Assembly: GCA_964247975.1 (NCBI GenBank)
Contig: CAXTWH010000001.1
Coordinates: 138,570-202,569, forward strand
Length of the DNA: 64,000 nucleotides
Direction: 5' to 3'
Source: KBS-96 sp964247975
GTDB lineage: Bacteria > Acidobacteriota > Terriglobia > Bryobacterales > Bryobacteraceae
Shown: positions 52,542 to 61,042 of the stretch, in pieces
Numbering within the stretch: position 1 is the first letter of the stretch
How the letters are laid out: every line of letters starts with the position of its first letter
Program-made: the position numbers and the translations under genes
Notes under the pieces: model-generated
Told to the model about the DNA's origin: nothing
Databases searched by the model: none
Seen by the model: only the letters and a program-made list of their open reading frames with translations

Positions 52542-53945
52542 TTAAGCGAGGCTCCGCCGTCCGCGAATTCGCCCGGCACGAGGAGTAAACCCTTCGTAAT
52601 GCCGCATGATGAGTTGAGCTTCTACCTGGTTAATGGTGTCCATCGCGACGCCCACCACAATCAGCAGTGACGTGCCGCCGAAAAAGAAGCGCACACCCAG
52701 GCCATCGAGCAGCCAGCGGGGGAAATGCGCATCAATGAAATTGCCCACTACCGGCAGCGTTTGCAGCTTGATGCCGGAAATCATGATCTGCGGAATCAAA
52801 GCCAGAATCGAAAGATACAACCCGCCAACCAGGGTGATTTTAGAAAGAATTTTGTCAATGTAATCGGCAGTGCTTTTGCCGGGCCGGATGCCGGGAATAA
52901 ACCCGCCGTACTTACGCATGTTATCGGCTGCTTCATTCGGGTTGAAGATGATCGACACATAAAAGAACCCGAAGAAGATAATCAACACGATAAACAGAAT
53001 GTAATAAAGGGGCGCGTTGCCGGAAACCGCTCCGAACATGCCGCTCAACCAGGTGCTGTTTTTGACCAGCGGAAACTGCAAAGCCGTTTGCGGCAAAGCC
53101 AACAGGGAAGAAGCAAAGATGATCGGCATCACGCCGCCCGCATTCACTTTCAAAGGCATGTGAGTAGACTGGCCGCCCATCATCCGTCGGCCCATAATGC
53201 GCTTGGCGTATTGCACCGGAATACGACGTTCGCCGCGCTCCACCAGTACAATGAAGCCGACTACCGCTATCATTACGGCAATAATAATCAGCAGTTGCAG
53301 CGCGCTCCAGTCACGGGTAATGAACACGCGATCATAAATCTGCCGAATCGCGCCCGGCAAGCCCACCACAATACCGGTAAAAATCAGCAGCGACATGCCA
53401 TTGCCGATACCGCGTTCGCTGATCTGCTCGCCCAACCACATGATGAAAGCAGAGCCGGTGGTGAGCGTCAGGATGGTCATGGTGATGAAGCCAAAGCCGG
53501 GATTTGCTACAAAATTGCCCTCGGAATTCTGCAAAGCAGCGGCAATACCAAAAGATTGAGCCACGGCTAAAGCGATGGTGAGATAGCGAGTCCATTGCGT
53601 GATCTTTCGCCGGCCCATCTCGCCTTCTTTTTGCAGCTTTTCAAGCGTGGGAATCACGACAGCCAGCAGTTGCAGAATAATGGACGCAGTGATGTACGGC
53701 GTAATGCCCAGCGCGAAAATAGTCATGCGCCGCAACATGCCGCCGCTGAACAGGTCGAAATAGCCCAGAAACCCGCCTGCGGCGGTGCGGGTAAAAAAGT
53801 CTTCGAACCGATGCCAGTCAATTCCCGGCGTGGGAATATAGGCGCCGATCCGGTATACGGCCAGCATGCCCAGAGTAAACAGAACCCGTTTGCGCAGGTC
53901 AGGTATGCGGAAGATGTTTGTCAGTGCTTCGAAAAACTTTTGCAT
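52542..53945 (-). CDS. secY: Protein translocase subunit SecY
   Basis: 467 residues with ten membrane segments. Landmarks: FTLGMLAVYRIGAYIPTPGID, FALGITPYITASIILQLL (plug/pore region), GIGNGMSLLIFTGIV, RRIPVQYAKR and FVPGIRPG-like GFIPGIRPGKSTADYID. Central pore of the Sec system. About 25 residues longer than E. coli SecY, mainly in loops. Confidence 0.98.
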   Translation of the reverse strand: MQKFFEALTNIFRIPDLRKRVLFTLGMLAVYRIGAYIPTPGIDWHRFEDFFTRTAAGGFLGYFDLFSGGMLRRMTIFALGITPYITASIILQLLAVVIPTLEKLQKEGEMGRRKITQWTRYLTIALAVAQSFGIAAALQNSEGNFVANPGFGFITMTILTLTTGSAFIMWLGEQISERGIGNGMSLLIFTGIVVGLPGAIRQIYDRVFITRDWSALQLLIIIAVMIAVVGFIVLVERGERRIPVQYAKRIMGRRMMGGQSTHMPLKVNAGGVMPIIFASSLLALPQTALQFPLVKNSTWLSGMFGAVSGNAPLYYILFIVLIIFFGFFYVSIIFNPNEAADNMRKYGGFIPGIRPGKSTADYIDKILSKITLVGGLYLSILALIPQIMISGIKLQTLPVVGNFIDAHFPRWLLDGLGVRFFFGGTSLLIVVGVAMDTINQVEAQLIMRHYEGFTPRAGRIRGRRSLA

Positions 53946-53977
53946 GAACTTGCGTTTAAACGGAACGCCGGCCCTGT

Positions 53978-54442
53978 CTATTTTGCTTCAGCCGGAACCG
54001 CAGCCGCAATTGTTTCAGCCACGCCGCCAGCTTGTTGAATTTTGTCCAATGCTGATTTTGAAAATAGGTTCGCCTTTACGGTCACCTTTCTCGTCAGCTC
54101 CCCAGTACCCAGAATTTTAAGCCCAGCCTTCAGTTTTTTCAAAACTCCGGCTGCCATCAACGATTCAGGTGTAAACGAATCGCCTTCAAGCCTTTCCAAC
54201 TGCCCGACGTTGATGATGGCGTATTCCTTATGAAAAATATTGGTAAAGCCGCGCTTCGGCAAACGGCGATGCAGCGGCATCTGGCCGCCCTCAAAGCCGC
54301 GCATTTTGCTGTAGCCGGAAATGGACTTCTGGCCTTTTGCGCCCTTGCCGGAGTACTTGCCCCGACCGCTGCCCATACCCTGGCCGATGCGCTGCTTTTT
54401 ATGTTTCTGCCCCTTCGGGGGCCGCAAATCACTAAGATTCAT
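53978..54442 (-). CDS. rplO: 50S ribosomal protein L15 (uL15)
   Basis: 154 residues starting MNLSDLRPPKGQKHKKQRIGQGMGSGRGKYSGKGAKGQKSISG and containing FEGGQMPLHRRLPKRGF, both universal in uL15. The basic glycine-rich N-terminal half threads into 23S rRNA. Confidence 0.98.
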   Translation of the reverse strand: MNLSDLRPPKGQKHKKQRIGQGMGSGRGKYSGKGAKGQKSISGYSKMRGFEGGQMPLHRRLPKRGFTNIFHKEYAIINVGQLERLEGDSFTPESLMAAGVLKKLKAGLKILGTGELTRKVTVKANLFSKSALDKIQQAGGVAETIAAAVPAEAK

Positions 54443-54454
54443 AACCGATTTCCC

Positions 54455-54640
54455 TTAGCCCTCAACAATCTGGAGCAGATGCGGAACCTTTTTCACCATG
54501 CCGCGAAAGCCCGGCGTATCGGGGCGCTCCACTACACGGTTCATTTTTTTCAGGCCCAGTGCTTTCACAATTTCTTTCTGCTTCTGCGGCGCGCAAATGG
54601 GGCTGCGCACCAGTTTGATTTTGATGGTTCCTTCTGCCAT
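54455..54640 (-). CDS. rpmD: 50S ribosomal protein L30 (uL30)
   Basis: 61 residues, bacterial short form: IKIKLVRSPICAPQKQKEIVKALGLKKMNRVVERPDTPGFRGMVKKVPHLL covers the whole fold. Lies 12 bp before rplO. Confidence 0.97.
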   Translation of the reverse strand: MAEGTIKIKLVRSPICAPQKQKEIVKALGLKKMNRVVERPDTPGFRGMVKKVPHLLQIVEG

Positions 54641-54661
54641 TGTTTTTCCTTTGCGCTGATC

Positions 54662-55177
54662 TTATATCTTTTCTACCGGCAGACCGCGCATATCGGCCAC
54701 AGCGGTTTTATCGCAAAGCTGTTCCAGTGCCACAATGGTTGCTTTCACCACGTTGTGAGCGTTATGCGAGCCGATGGATTTTGTCAGCACATTCGGAATG
54801 CCTACGGCTTGAATCACCGCACGCACCGGACCACCGGCAATTACGCCAGTTCCTTCCGGAGCCGGTTTTAACAACACCAGTCCACTGCCGAAGCGCCCCA
54901 AAACTGGGTGCAAAATTGTGGTTTCGAGAACATTGATTTTGCGCAGATTTTTCTTTGCCGATTCAATGCCCTTTTTGATCGCGGAAGGAACCTCTTTCGC
55001 TTTGCCGGTGCCAAAGCCCACCACTTTTGCGGCTGGGTCGCCGACAACTACCAGCGCTGAAAAGCTCATATTTTTACCGCCCTTCACCACTTTGGTGACG
55101 CGGTTGATGCTGACGACCTGTTCTTTCAAGTTCAACGACTGCGGGTCGATGCGCTTCGCTGTTGGTATTGATGCCAT
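54662..55177 (-). CDS. rpsE: 30S ribosomal protein S5 (uS5)
   Basis: 171 residues: QVVSINRVTKVVKGGKNMSFSALVVVGD (double-stranded RNA-binding domain), GFGTGKAKEVPSAIKKGIESAKKNL and APEGTGVIAGGPVRAVIQAVGIPNVLTKSIGS. The loop residues involved in accuracy and spectinomycin contact are present. Confidence 0.98.
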   Translation of the reverse strand: MASIPTAKRIDPQSLNLKEQVVSINRVTKVVKGGKNMSFSALVVVGDPAAKVVGFGTGKAKEVPSAIKKGIESAKKNLRKINVLETTILHPVLGRFGSGLVLLKPAPEGTGVIAGGPVRAVIQAVGIPNVLTKSIGSHNAHNVVKATIVALEQLCDKTAVADMRGLPVEKI

Positions 55178-55180
55178 TCG

Positions 55181-55537
55181 TTAAAACTCCAGCCCTGCTT
55201 CACGCGCCGCGTCTGCCAGCGCTTTGATACGTCCGTGATAAAGGTAGCCGCCGCGGTCAAACACCACTTTGGAGATGCCTTTTTGCTTTGCCCGCTCCGC
55301 CACTTTCTGGCCGATCAACTTGGCGCCTTCCAGGTTGCCGCCCTTACCGCGAAGATCCTTTTCGGTGGAAGCGGCTGCCGCTAGGGTAAAACCCTTTCCA
55401 TCGTCGATGACCTGAGCGTAAATATGGTTCAGACTGCGGAAAATCGCCAGTCGAGGCCGTGCTTCGGTTCCTGTTACTTTGCTGCGAATCCGTTTATGGA
55501 TGCGCAAACGAATTTCATTCTTTGAATCGCGAGCCAT
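55181..55537 (-). CDS. rplR: 50S ribosomal protein L18 (uL18)
   Basis: 118 residues: RIHKRIRSKVTGTEARPRLAIFRSLNHIYAQVIDD and the end VVFDRGGYLYHGRIKALADAAREAGLEF. Binds 5S rRNA. Its start shares one base with the end of rplF. Confidence 0.98.
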   Translation of the reverse strand: MARDSKNEIRLRIHKRIRSKVTGTEARPRLAIFRSLNHIYAQVIDDGKGFTLAAAASTEKDLRGKGGNLEGAKLIGQKVAERAKQKGISKVVFDRGGYLYHGRIKALADAAREAGLEF

Positions 55538-56079
55538 TACTTACCTTTGCCTCCCGCACCGGACTTGCCGGCTTTTTTGCGCAGCGTTTCGCCGGTATAG
55601 CGAACGCCTTTGTTCTTGTAAGGGTCCGGCGGACGCAACGCGCGGATCTGCGCGGCGGTCTGGCCGACCTGTTCGCGATCATACCCGGTGAGAACAATGT
55701 GAGTGAGCTTATCCACCTTAAGATCTACGCCTTTGGGGAGCATGACCTCAATCGGATGCGAATATCCCAGAATGAAAGTGGCAATGTTGCCTTTCACTTC
55801 CGCGCGGTAACCGGTTCCCACAATGTCCAGTTCGCGCGTGAATCCGGTGGACACGCCGGTTATGGCATTAGCAGCCAGCGCGCGCGTTAATCCGTGCAGC
55901 GCGGCAAATTTATCGTTATCGCGGACCACTTCCAGATGGCCGTCTTTCTGTTCAATGCGAATACCGTCTGGCACCGGCACGGACAACTTGCCTTTTGGGC
56001 CTTCGACTTGCAACCCATCAGTTAAGCTGATTTTCACGCCTTTCGGCAAGGCGATCGGCTTTCTTCCAATTCGTGACAT
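55537..56079 (-). CDS. rplF: 50S ribosomal protein L6 (uL6)
   Basis: 180 residues: MSRIGRKPIALPKGVKISL, then ELDIVGTGYRAEVKGNIATFILGYSHPIEV and IRALRPPDPYKNKGVRYTGE, the universal uL6 landmarks. C-terminal glycine/lysine tail. Confidence 0.98.
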   Translation of the reverse strand: MSRIGRKPIALPKGVKISLTDGLQVEGPKGKLSVPVPDGIRIEQKDGHLEVVRDNDKFAALHGLTRALAANAITGVSTGFTRELDIVGTGYRAEVKGNIATFILGYSHPIEVMLPKGVDLKVDKLTHIVLTGYDREQVGQTAAQIRALRPPDPYKNKGVRYTGETLRKKAGKSGAGGKGK

Positions 56080-56102
56080 AGTTTACTTAAGCCTCCTCGT
56101 CC

Positions 56103-56498
56103 TTACCAGATCCGGCAGAGCACTTCGCCGCCCACGCCTTCTTTGCGGGCTGCTGATCCGGTCATCAATCCTTTGGGAGTGGTGAGAATGTTGATTCCCA
56201 ATCCGCCAAGCACACGCGGAATTTCTTTGCTACCCGCATAAACGCGGCAGCCGGGACGCGATACCCGTTCAATTTTGGTGATAACCGATGTGTTCTGGGG
56301 AGTGTACTTCAGGTACAACCGGATGTATTTCTTTGCGCCTTCTTCGGTGAATTTATAGTTGAGAATATAGCCTTCATCCTTCAGGATGCGGGCGATCTCT
56401 GTTTTCAGCCGAGAGGCAGGAACGTCCACCTTTGCGTGGCGAGCCGTAAGCGCATTACGAACTCGCGTCAGCATATCGGCAATGGGGTCTGCTGTCAT
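56103..56498 (-). CDS. rpsH: 30S ribosomal protein S8 (uS8)
   Basis: 131 residues: DPIADMLTRVRNALTARHAKVDVPASRLKTEIARIL and the end GGLGINILTTPKGLMTGSAARKEGVGGEVLCRIW. Binds 16S rRNA and often autoregulates spc operons. A 115-bp gap to rpsN holds no gene. Confidence 0.98.
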   Translation of the reverse strand: MTADPIADMLTRVRNALTARHAKVDVPASRLKTEIARILKDEGYILNYKFTEEGAKKYIRLYLKYTPQNTSVITKIERVSRPGCRVYAGSKEIPRVLGGLGINILTTPKGLMTGSAARKEGVGGEVLCRIW

Positions 56499-56613
56499 CT
56501 AAAAATCCTTTTCAGCACCTAACATTGTCTGTTTATTTGTTAATTAACTTGATGAACCGAAACCGAAGTCGCGTGTTCAACCGAACCAAGGAATAAAAGC
56601 TGCTGTGTGTATC

Positions 56614-56799
56614 CTACCAGCTTGCCTTGGTAACGCCGGGAACCTGCCCCGACAAAGCCATTTTACGGAAGCAGATACGGCACAAGGAAAATTTGCGCAG
56701 GAACCCTCGCGGACGACCGCAATTTTTGCAGCGATTCCGCAAGCGCACCTTGAATTTCGGCTTTTTCTGCTCTTTGGCGATTTTTGCTGTTGTTGCCAT
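56614..56799 (-). CDS. rpsN: 30S ribosomal protein S14, zinc type (uS14)
   Basis: 61 residues, short form with a complete zinc site: CKNCGRPRGFLRKFSLCRICFRKMAL gives C-x2-C...C-x2-C. Ending GQVPGVTKASW is universal. The zinc-requiring version, not the longer zinc-independent one. Confidence 0.98.
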   Translation of the reverse strand: MATTAKIAKEQKKPKFKVRLRNRCKNCGRPRGFLRKFSLCRICFRKMALSGQVPGVTKASW

Positions 56800-56811
56800 G
56801 AATGAAACCCT

Positions 56812-57360
56812 TTATTGGCGGAACGGCATACCCATCGCGCGCAGAAGCGCGGTGCCTTCGGCGTCAGTTTTCGCCGTGGTCGTGATGCTGATGTTCATGC
56901 CCTTCGTTTTGTCTACTTTGTTGTAATCGATTTCGGGAAAAATCAACTGATCTTTCAAACCGAGCGTATAATTGCCGCGTCCGTCAAAGGATTTCGGCGA
57001 CACGCCGCGAAAATCGCGCACGCGAGGCAGCGCTACGTTCATCAAGCGATCCAGGAATTCAAACATCCGATCGCCTCGCAGCGTTACCATGCAACCGATC
57101 GGCATGCCCTCGCGAAGCTTAAACGCCGCAATTGATTTTTTCGCCCGCGTCACCACCGGTTTCTGACCGCTGATTGCGCCCAGTTCATTCACCGCGCCGT
57201 CCATCAGCTTGCTGTTGCCAGTAGCTTCGCCCAAACCGATATTGATTGAAACTTTCTCGATTTTGGGTACCGCCATGACATTGCGGTAATTGAATTCTTT
57301 AGTGAGTGCCGGCACCACCTGTTTGAGGTAGTGTTCCCGAAGCCTTGCCTTTGTTGCCAT
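56812..57360 (-). CDS. rplE: 50S ribosomal protein L5 (uL5)
   Basis: 182 residues from the ATG at 57360, chosen because AGGA lies five bases before it; the product begins MATKARLREHYLKQVVPALTKEFNYRNVMAVPKIEKV. Later ITVTRAKKSIAAFKLREGMPIG-like VVTRAKKSIAAFKLREGMPIG and the C-terminal FPEIDYNKVDKTKGMNISITTTA. 5S rRNA binder. Confidence 0.98.
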   Translation of the reverse strand: MATKARLREHYLKQVVPALTKEFNYRNVMAVPKIEKVSINIGLGEATGNSKLMDGAVNELGAISGQKPVVTRAKKSIAAFKLREGMPIGCMVTLRGDRMFEFLDRLMNVALPRVRDFRGVSPKSFDGRGNYTLGLKDQLIFPEIDYNKVDKTKGMNISITTTAKTDAEGTALLRAMGMPFRQ

Positions 57361-57442
57361 TCTATCCTTCTTTGTTTTGGCCGGTTCCAAACGGCCTATC
57401 TTTCATTATCCAGTGAACTGCGTGTTTTTGGGGCGATTCCTT

Positions 57443-57829
57443 TTACTTCTTTTCCAAGGTTTCGCCTGTTTTGCGAGCAATTCGCACGCGCCTCACGCCG
57501 CCATCCGGGGTGCTTTCCAATTTGAAGCCGATCCGTGTTGGCACACCGCCCGAGGTCATAGCCATAACGTTTGACACGTCAATCGCCATCGGCTTTTCGG
57601 CAATGCCGCCCTTAATCTGGCGGGAAGGATTGGGCCGGGTATGCCGCTTCACGATCGACACGCCTTCTACCGTCACCTTGCCTTTCAGCCGATCCACTTC
57701 CAGAACTCGCCCGGTTTTCCCTTTATCGCGCCCGCTGATCACTTTCACAACGTCATCTTTGCGGATTTTGATCCGGCGCGGGGTCTGTTCGCCCTTTTCC
57801 TGGCGTCGTTTATAAGCTATTTTCGCCAT
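57443..57829 (-). CDS. rplX: 50S ribosomal protein L24 (uL24)
   Basis: 128 residues. A KOW motif (RKDDVVKVISGRDKGKTGRVLEVDRLKGKVTVEGVSIVKRHTRPN) sits after a 20-residue basic leader (AKIAYKRRQEKGEQTPRRIK) that most relatives lack. Ending PTRIGFKLESTPDGGVRRVRIARKTGE is typical. Confidence 0.97.
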   Translation of the reverse strand: MAKIAYKRRQEKGEQTPRRIKIRKDDVVKVISGRDKGKTGRVLEVDRLKGKVTVEGVSIVKRHTRPNPSRQIKGGIAEKPMAIDVSNVMAMTSGGVPTRIGFKLESTPDGGVRRVRIARKTGETLEKK

Positions 57830-57832
57830 ACT

Positions 57833-58201
57833 TTACAACACCTCCGGCGCAAGAGAAACAATCTTCATAAAACGTTTGTCGCGCAGTTCGCGCGCAACTG
57901 GACCGAATACGCGAGTGCCGACCGGCTCACCCACTTCGTTGATGAGCACTGCTGCATTGGTATCGAAACGAATATAAGTTCCGTCCTTACGCCGCGTTTC
58001 CTTACGCATTCTCACCACCACGCAACGCACCACTTTACCCTTCTTAATGCTGGAATCCGGAGCGGCTTCCTTCACGCTGGCCGTAATCACATCGCCCAAG
58101 CCGGCGCGCAGCCCGAGATCGCCGCCGCGCGGCAAAATGCACTGCAATTTGCGTGCACCGCTGTTGTCGGCCACCTCCAGGATAGTTCGCATTCCGATCA
58201 T
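57833..58201 (-). CDS. rplN: 50S ribosomal protein L14 (uL14)
   Basis: 122 residues, exact family length: MIGMRTILEVADNSGARKLQCI, GDVITASVKEAAPDSSIKKGKVVRCVVVR, FDTNAAVLINEVGEPVGTRVFGPVARELRDKRFMKIVSLAPEVL. Confidence 0.98.
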   Translation of the reverse strand: MIGMRTILEVADNSGARKLQCILPRGGDLGLRAGLGDVITASVKEAAPDSSIKKGKVVRCVVVRMRKETRRKDGTYIRFDTNAAVLINEVGEPVGTRVFGPVARELRDKRFMKIVSLAPEVL

Positions 58202-58238
58202 ATACAGTTCTCCTCAAAATCCTATTGCCCGGACGTGC

Positions 58239-58595
58239 TTACTTCGACGGCCTTGCTTTTAAAGTTTTCCGCTGGGATGTATCGGCTGACTCCCGCACTG
58301 CCGGATGATCCACATCCACCTGCGGCGCGCGGCGCAGAATCTGGCCCAGTTCCCAACGCTTCAACCGGCTCAACGGACGACATTCGTAGATTCGAACAAA
58401 ATCGCCAATTTTTGCAGTCTGCTGCTCGTCGTGAGCGTAAAACTTTTTCCGCTTGCTGATGATCCGGTTGTAAAACGGGTGGGACACGCGACGGGTGACT
58501 TCAACCACGATGGTTTTCGCCATTTTCGTGGAAACCACTTCACCAACCTTTTCGTTCTTGATTCCTTTTTTTTCGGTAACCTGTTCTGTCGCCAT
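58239..58595 (-). CDS. rpsQ: 30S ribosomal protein S17 (uS17), extended at both ends
   Basis: 118 residues against about 84 usually. The core GEVVSTKMAKTIVVEVTRRVSHPFYNRIISKRKKFYAHDE and KIGDFVRIYECRPLSRLKRWEL is standard. A 16-residue lysine/glutamate leader and a 25-residue tail (VDVDHPAVRESADTSQRKTL) are extra. Confidence 0.97.
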   Translation of the reverse strand: MATEQVTEKKGIKNEKVGEVVSTKMAKTIVVEVTRRVSHPFYNRIISKRKKFYAHDEQQTAKIGDFVRIYECRPLSRLKRWELGQILRRAPQVDVDHPAVRESADTSQRKTLKARPSK

Positions 58596-58633
58596 GCTAA
58601 TCCTGAAACTTTCCGCCGTTTATCTCCGACATC

Positions 58634-58891
58634 CTACTTTTTACTTTTCTTGTTTTGAGCAGCGGCACTGGTTGTTTTGATTTCCGTCACCGCCGTATCG
58701 CCATTCGCGCGCTTCTGTGTAAGCACAGTCAGCATGCGGGCACGGTCTTTCCTGAGAATCCGGTACTTTTTCAGCCCTTCGAACTGCCCCATGCCCATTT
58801 GGAAACGCAGCCGGAACAATTGTTCCTGCGCATCCTGCACCTGCCGCTCTAAATCAGCCGCATCCAACTCACGATATTTTGCTGCTTTCAT
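58634..58891 (-). CDS. rpmC: 50S ribosomal protein L29 (uL29)
   Basis: 85 residues: MKAAKYRELDAADLERQVQDAQEQLFRLRFQMGMGQFEGLKKYRILRKDRARMLTVL covers the two-helix fold near the exit tunnel; about 15 extra residues end in KKSKK. Confidence 0.97.
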   Translation of the reverse strand: MKAAKYRELDAADLERQVQDAQEQLFRLRFQMGMGQFEGLKKYRILRKDRARMLTVLTQKRANGDTAVTEIKTTSAAAQNKKSKK

Positions 58892-58909
58892 TGTTTTTAT
58901 TCCCGTCCT

Positions 58910-59326
58910 TTATTCCACGTGAGCGCGCGTAACAAACTTTGTAGGCACGGACAATTTCATCGCCGCCAGGCGCATGGCTTCAGTCGCAATTTCCGGCGTC
59001 ACGCCTTCCATCTCGAACAATACCCGTCCCGGCTTAATTACTACGACCCAGGCTTCCGGCGCACCTTTACCTTTACCCATACGGGTTTCCGGCGGTTTCT
59101 TCGTGATCGGCTTATCAGGGAAAATGCGAATCCACACTTTGCCGCCGCGCTTAATGAAACGAGTCATCGCGATACGTGCTGCTTCAATCTGCCGGTTGGT
59201 GACCCAACCACATTCCAGCGCTTTCAACCCGAAATCGCCAAACGAAAGCGTCGAACCGCGCCAGGCTTTGCCCGTCATGCGGCCGCGCTGTTGTTTGCGA
59301 AATTTTACCTTTTTCGGCATTAACAT
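58910..59326 (-). CDS. rplP: 50S ribosomal protein L16 (uL16)
   Basis: 138 residues: MLMPKKVKFRKQQRGRMTGKAWRGSTLSFGDFGLKALECGWVTNRQIEAARIAMTRFIKRGGKVWIRIFPDKPITKKPPETRMGKGKG is unmistakable uL16, including the arginine-rich loop near the tRNA elbow. Confidence 0.98.
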   Translation of the reverse strand: MLMPKKVKFRKQQRGRMTGKAWRGSTLSFGDFGLKALECGWVTNRQIEAARIAMTRFIKRGGKVWIRIFPDKPITKKPPETRMGKGKGAPEAWVVVIKPGRVLFEMEGVTPEIATEAMRLAAMKLSVPTKFVTRAHVE

Positions 59327-59361
59327 AGCGGTAATCTCCTCCTGCGTTTAAGCAGTTGTTC

Positions 59362-60321
59362 TTATTCAGTCCCCTTCGTTGCGTCCCCTGTGCCTTGATC
59401 GGGAGCAGATTCTTCCACATTGCCGCTACCACGGACTTCCTGTTTCCAACTTGGCCCGGTAACGGGTGAAAGCGGCGGAATCACTGGCGAGGCAGCAGGT
59501 TTCGGCAGATCGCCCGGCGCGGCTTGCACTACCGGACCGGCGGGAACCGTAGCGGCAGCCGGCGGTTGTTGAGAAGGCGGCTGACGGCGTTCTCCACCAC
59601 GATCGCCTCCCCGGTCTCCACCGCGGTCGCGATCATCACGACGGCGACGGCGCGGTTCTGGGCCATCATTGCGGAGCGAGTTGCGACGGCTGGAGCCTTC
59701 CAGCACTTCGCCTTTATAAATCCAAACTTTGATGCCGATTACGCCATAAGTAGTGAATGCTTCACTGAATCCGTAATCGATATCGGCGCGCAGCGTGTGC
59801 AGCGGCAGTTGGCCTTGCAGATACCATTCACTGCGGGCAATTTCCGCACCGTTCAACCGACCGGAAACGCGGACTTTAATTCCTTTGCAGCCGAAGCGCA
59901 GCGCGGAATCCACTGCTTTGCGCATCGCGCGGCGGAAAGCCACGCGCTTTTCAAGCTGCAATCCGATTGATTCGCTGACCAGTTGGGCATCGAGTTCCGG
60001 GCGATGCACTTCCTGAATGTCGATGAAAACCTCACGCTTGGTTTTCTTGGCGAGGTCGCTTTTCAGTTTTTCAATTTCCGCGCCTTTACGCCCGATGATA
60101 ATACCCGGGCGCGAAGTGCGAATGGTAATACGAAGTTTGTTGCCGGGGCGATCCACTTCAATGGAACTGACGCCAGCCGCTTTCAAGCGCGATTGGAGAG
60201 ATTCTTTCAACTCCAAATCTTCGTGCAGCAGCTTTGAATAGTCCTGCTTGGCAAACCAGCGGGAACGCCAGGTTTTCGTTACTCCCAGGCGGAATCCGTA
60301 CGGATGTACTTTCTGACCCAT
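59362..60321 (-). CDS. rpsC: 30S ribosomal protein S3 (uS3) with long RGG/proline-rich tail
   Basis: 319 residues against about 210-235 usually. The core is standard: MGQKVHPYGFRLGVTKTWRSRWFA, KH domain LRITIRTSRPGIIIGRKGAEIEKL, and SGRLNGAEIARSEWYLQGQLPLHTLRADIDYG, ending near GVIGIKVWIYKGEVLEG. About 105 residues follow: an arginine/glycine region (RRRRRDDRDRGGDRGGDRGG) then a proline/alanine-rich stretch. S3 sits at the mRNA entry and helps unwind mRNA; a basic disordered tail there could touch incoming mRNA (inference). Confidence 0.97.
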   Translation of the reverse strand: MGQKVHPYGFRLGVTKTWRSRWFAKQDYSKLLHEDLELKESLQSRLKAAGVSSIEVDRPGNKLRITIRTSRPGIIIGRKGAEIEKLKSDLAKKTKREVFIDIQEVHRPELDAQLVSESIGLQLEKRVAFRRAMRKAVDSALRFGCKGIKVRVSGRLNGAEIARSEWYLQGQLPLHTLRADIDYGFSEAFTTYGVIGIKVWIYKGEVLEGSSRRNSLRNDGPEPRRRRRDDRDRGGDRGGDRGGERRQPPSQQPPAAATVPAGPVVQAAPGDLPKPAASPVIPPLSPVTGPSWKQEVRGSGNVEESAPDQGTGDATKGTE

Positions 60322-60327
60322 GTAATT

Positions 60328-60711
60328 TTATTCCTTCCCCGCTGCTGCTTCGGCTTCCGCTTGTTCGCCGACTTTCACCACAATATGCGACATGCGCCGT
60401 TGATAACGGTAAGCGCGGCCCATTGGGGCCGGTCGAATCCGCTTCTGCCGAGGGCCTTCGTTCACATACGCTTCAGTGACAAACAGTTTGTCGATATCGA
60501 CATCTTCGGATTTGTCGCGCGCATTGGCGATGGCGGAGTTCAACACTTTTTCGACTACCGGCGCAATCTGTTTATTAACACCCTGTAGGAGCGTCAGTGC
60601 GTTTTCAGCTTGCTGCCCACGGATAAGATCCACCACCAAGCGCGCTTTCTGCGCGGAAACCCGCACGTATCGCGCTTCCGCTTTGGCCAGACTATTACTT
60701 TGGTTCGCCAT
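60328..60711 (-). CDS. rplV: 50S ribosomal protein L22 (uL22)
   Basis: 127 residues: EARYVRVSAQKARLVVDLIRGQQAENALTLL and VTEAYVNEGPRQKRIRPAPMGRAYRYQRRMSHIVVKV, with the tunnel-lining hairpin intact. Six bases separate it from rpsC. Confidence 0.98.
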   Translation of the reverse strand: MANQSNSLAKAEARYVRVSAQKARLVVDLIRGQQAENALTLLQGVNKQIAPVVEKVLNSAIANARDKSEDVDIDKLFVTEAYVNEGPRQKRIRPAPMGRAYRYQRRMSHIVVKVGEQAEAEAAAGKE

Positions 60712-60717
60712 GCGATT

Positions 60718-60999
60718 TTACTTCGAACCCTTCTCGGTGGACTTGGCCGCATGACCTTTAAAGGTCCGCGTGGGCGAAAACTCGCCCAACTTGTGGCCCA
60801 CCATATTTTCCGTCACGTACACCGGAATAAATTTCTTGCCATTGTGTACTGCCATTGTGTGCCCGATAAATTCGGGAATAATTGTGGAACGGCGGGACCA
60901 GGTTCTCACCACCGTTTTCTGGTTTTTAGTGTTTAGGTCATCCACCTTTTTCAACAGGTGGTCATCAGTAAACGGCCCTTTTTTTAGCGAACGCCCCAT
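60718..60999 (-). CDS. rpsS: 30S ribosomal protein S19 (uS19)
   Basis: 93 residues: MGRSLKKGPFTDDHLLKKVD, KTVVRTWSRRSTIIPEFIGHTMAVHNGKKFIPVYVTENMVGHKLGEFSPTRTFKGH. Standard length and place. Confidence 0.98.
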   Translation of the reverse strand: MGRSLKKGPFTDDHLLKKVDDLNTKNQKTVVRTWSRRSTIIPEFIGHTMAVHNGKKFIPVYVTENMVGHKLGEFSPTRTFKGHAAKSTEKGSK

Positions 61000-61042
61000 C
61001 TTGGAATCCTCTTATAACTCTCTTTACCTAGTTGAAACCGCG

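Noticed and set aside
52725..53570. 281-residue plus-strand frame inside secY
   Set aside because: Antisense shadow of SecY membrane segments; rich in His/Gln/Arg with no homologous look.
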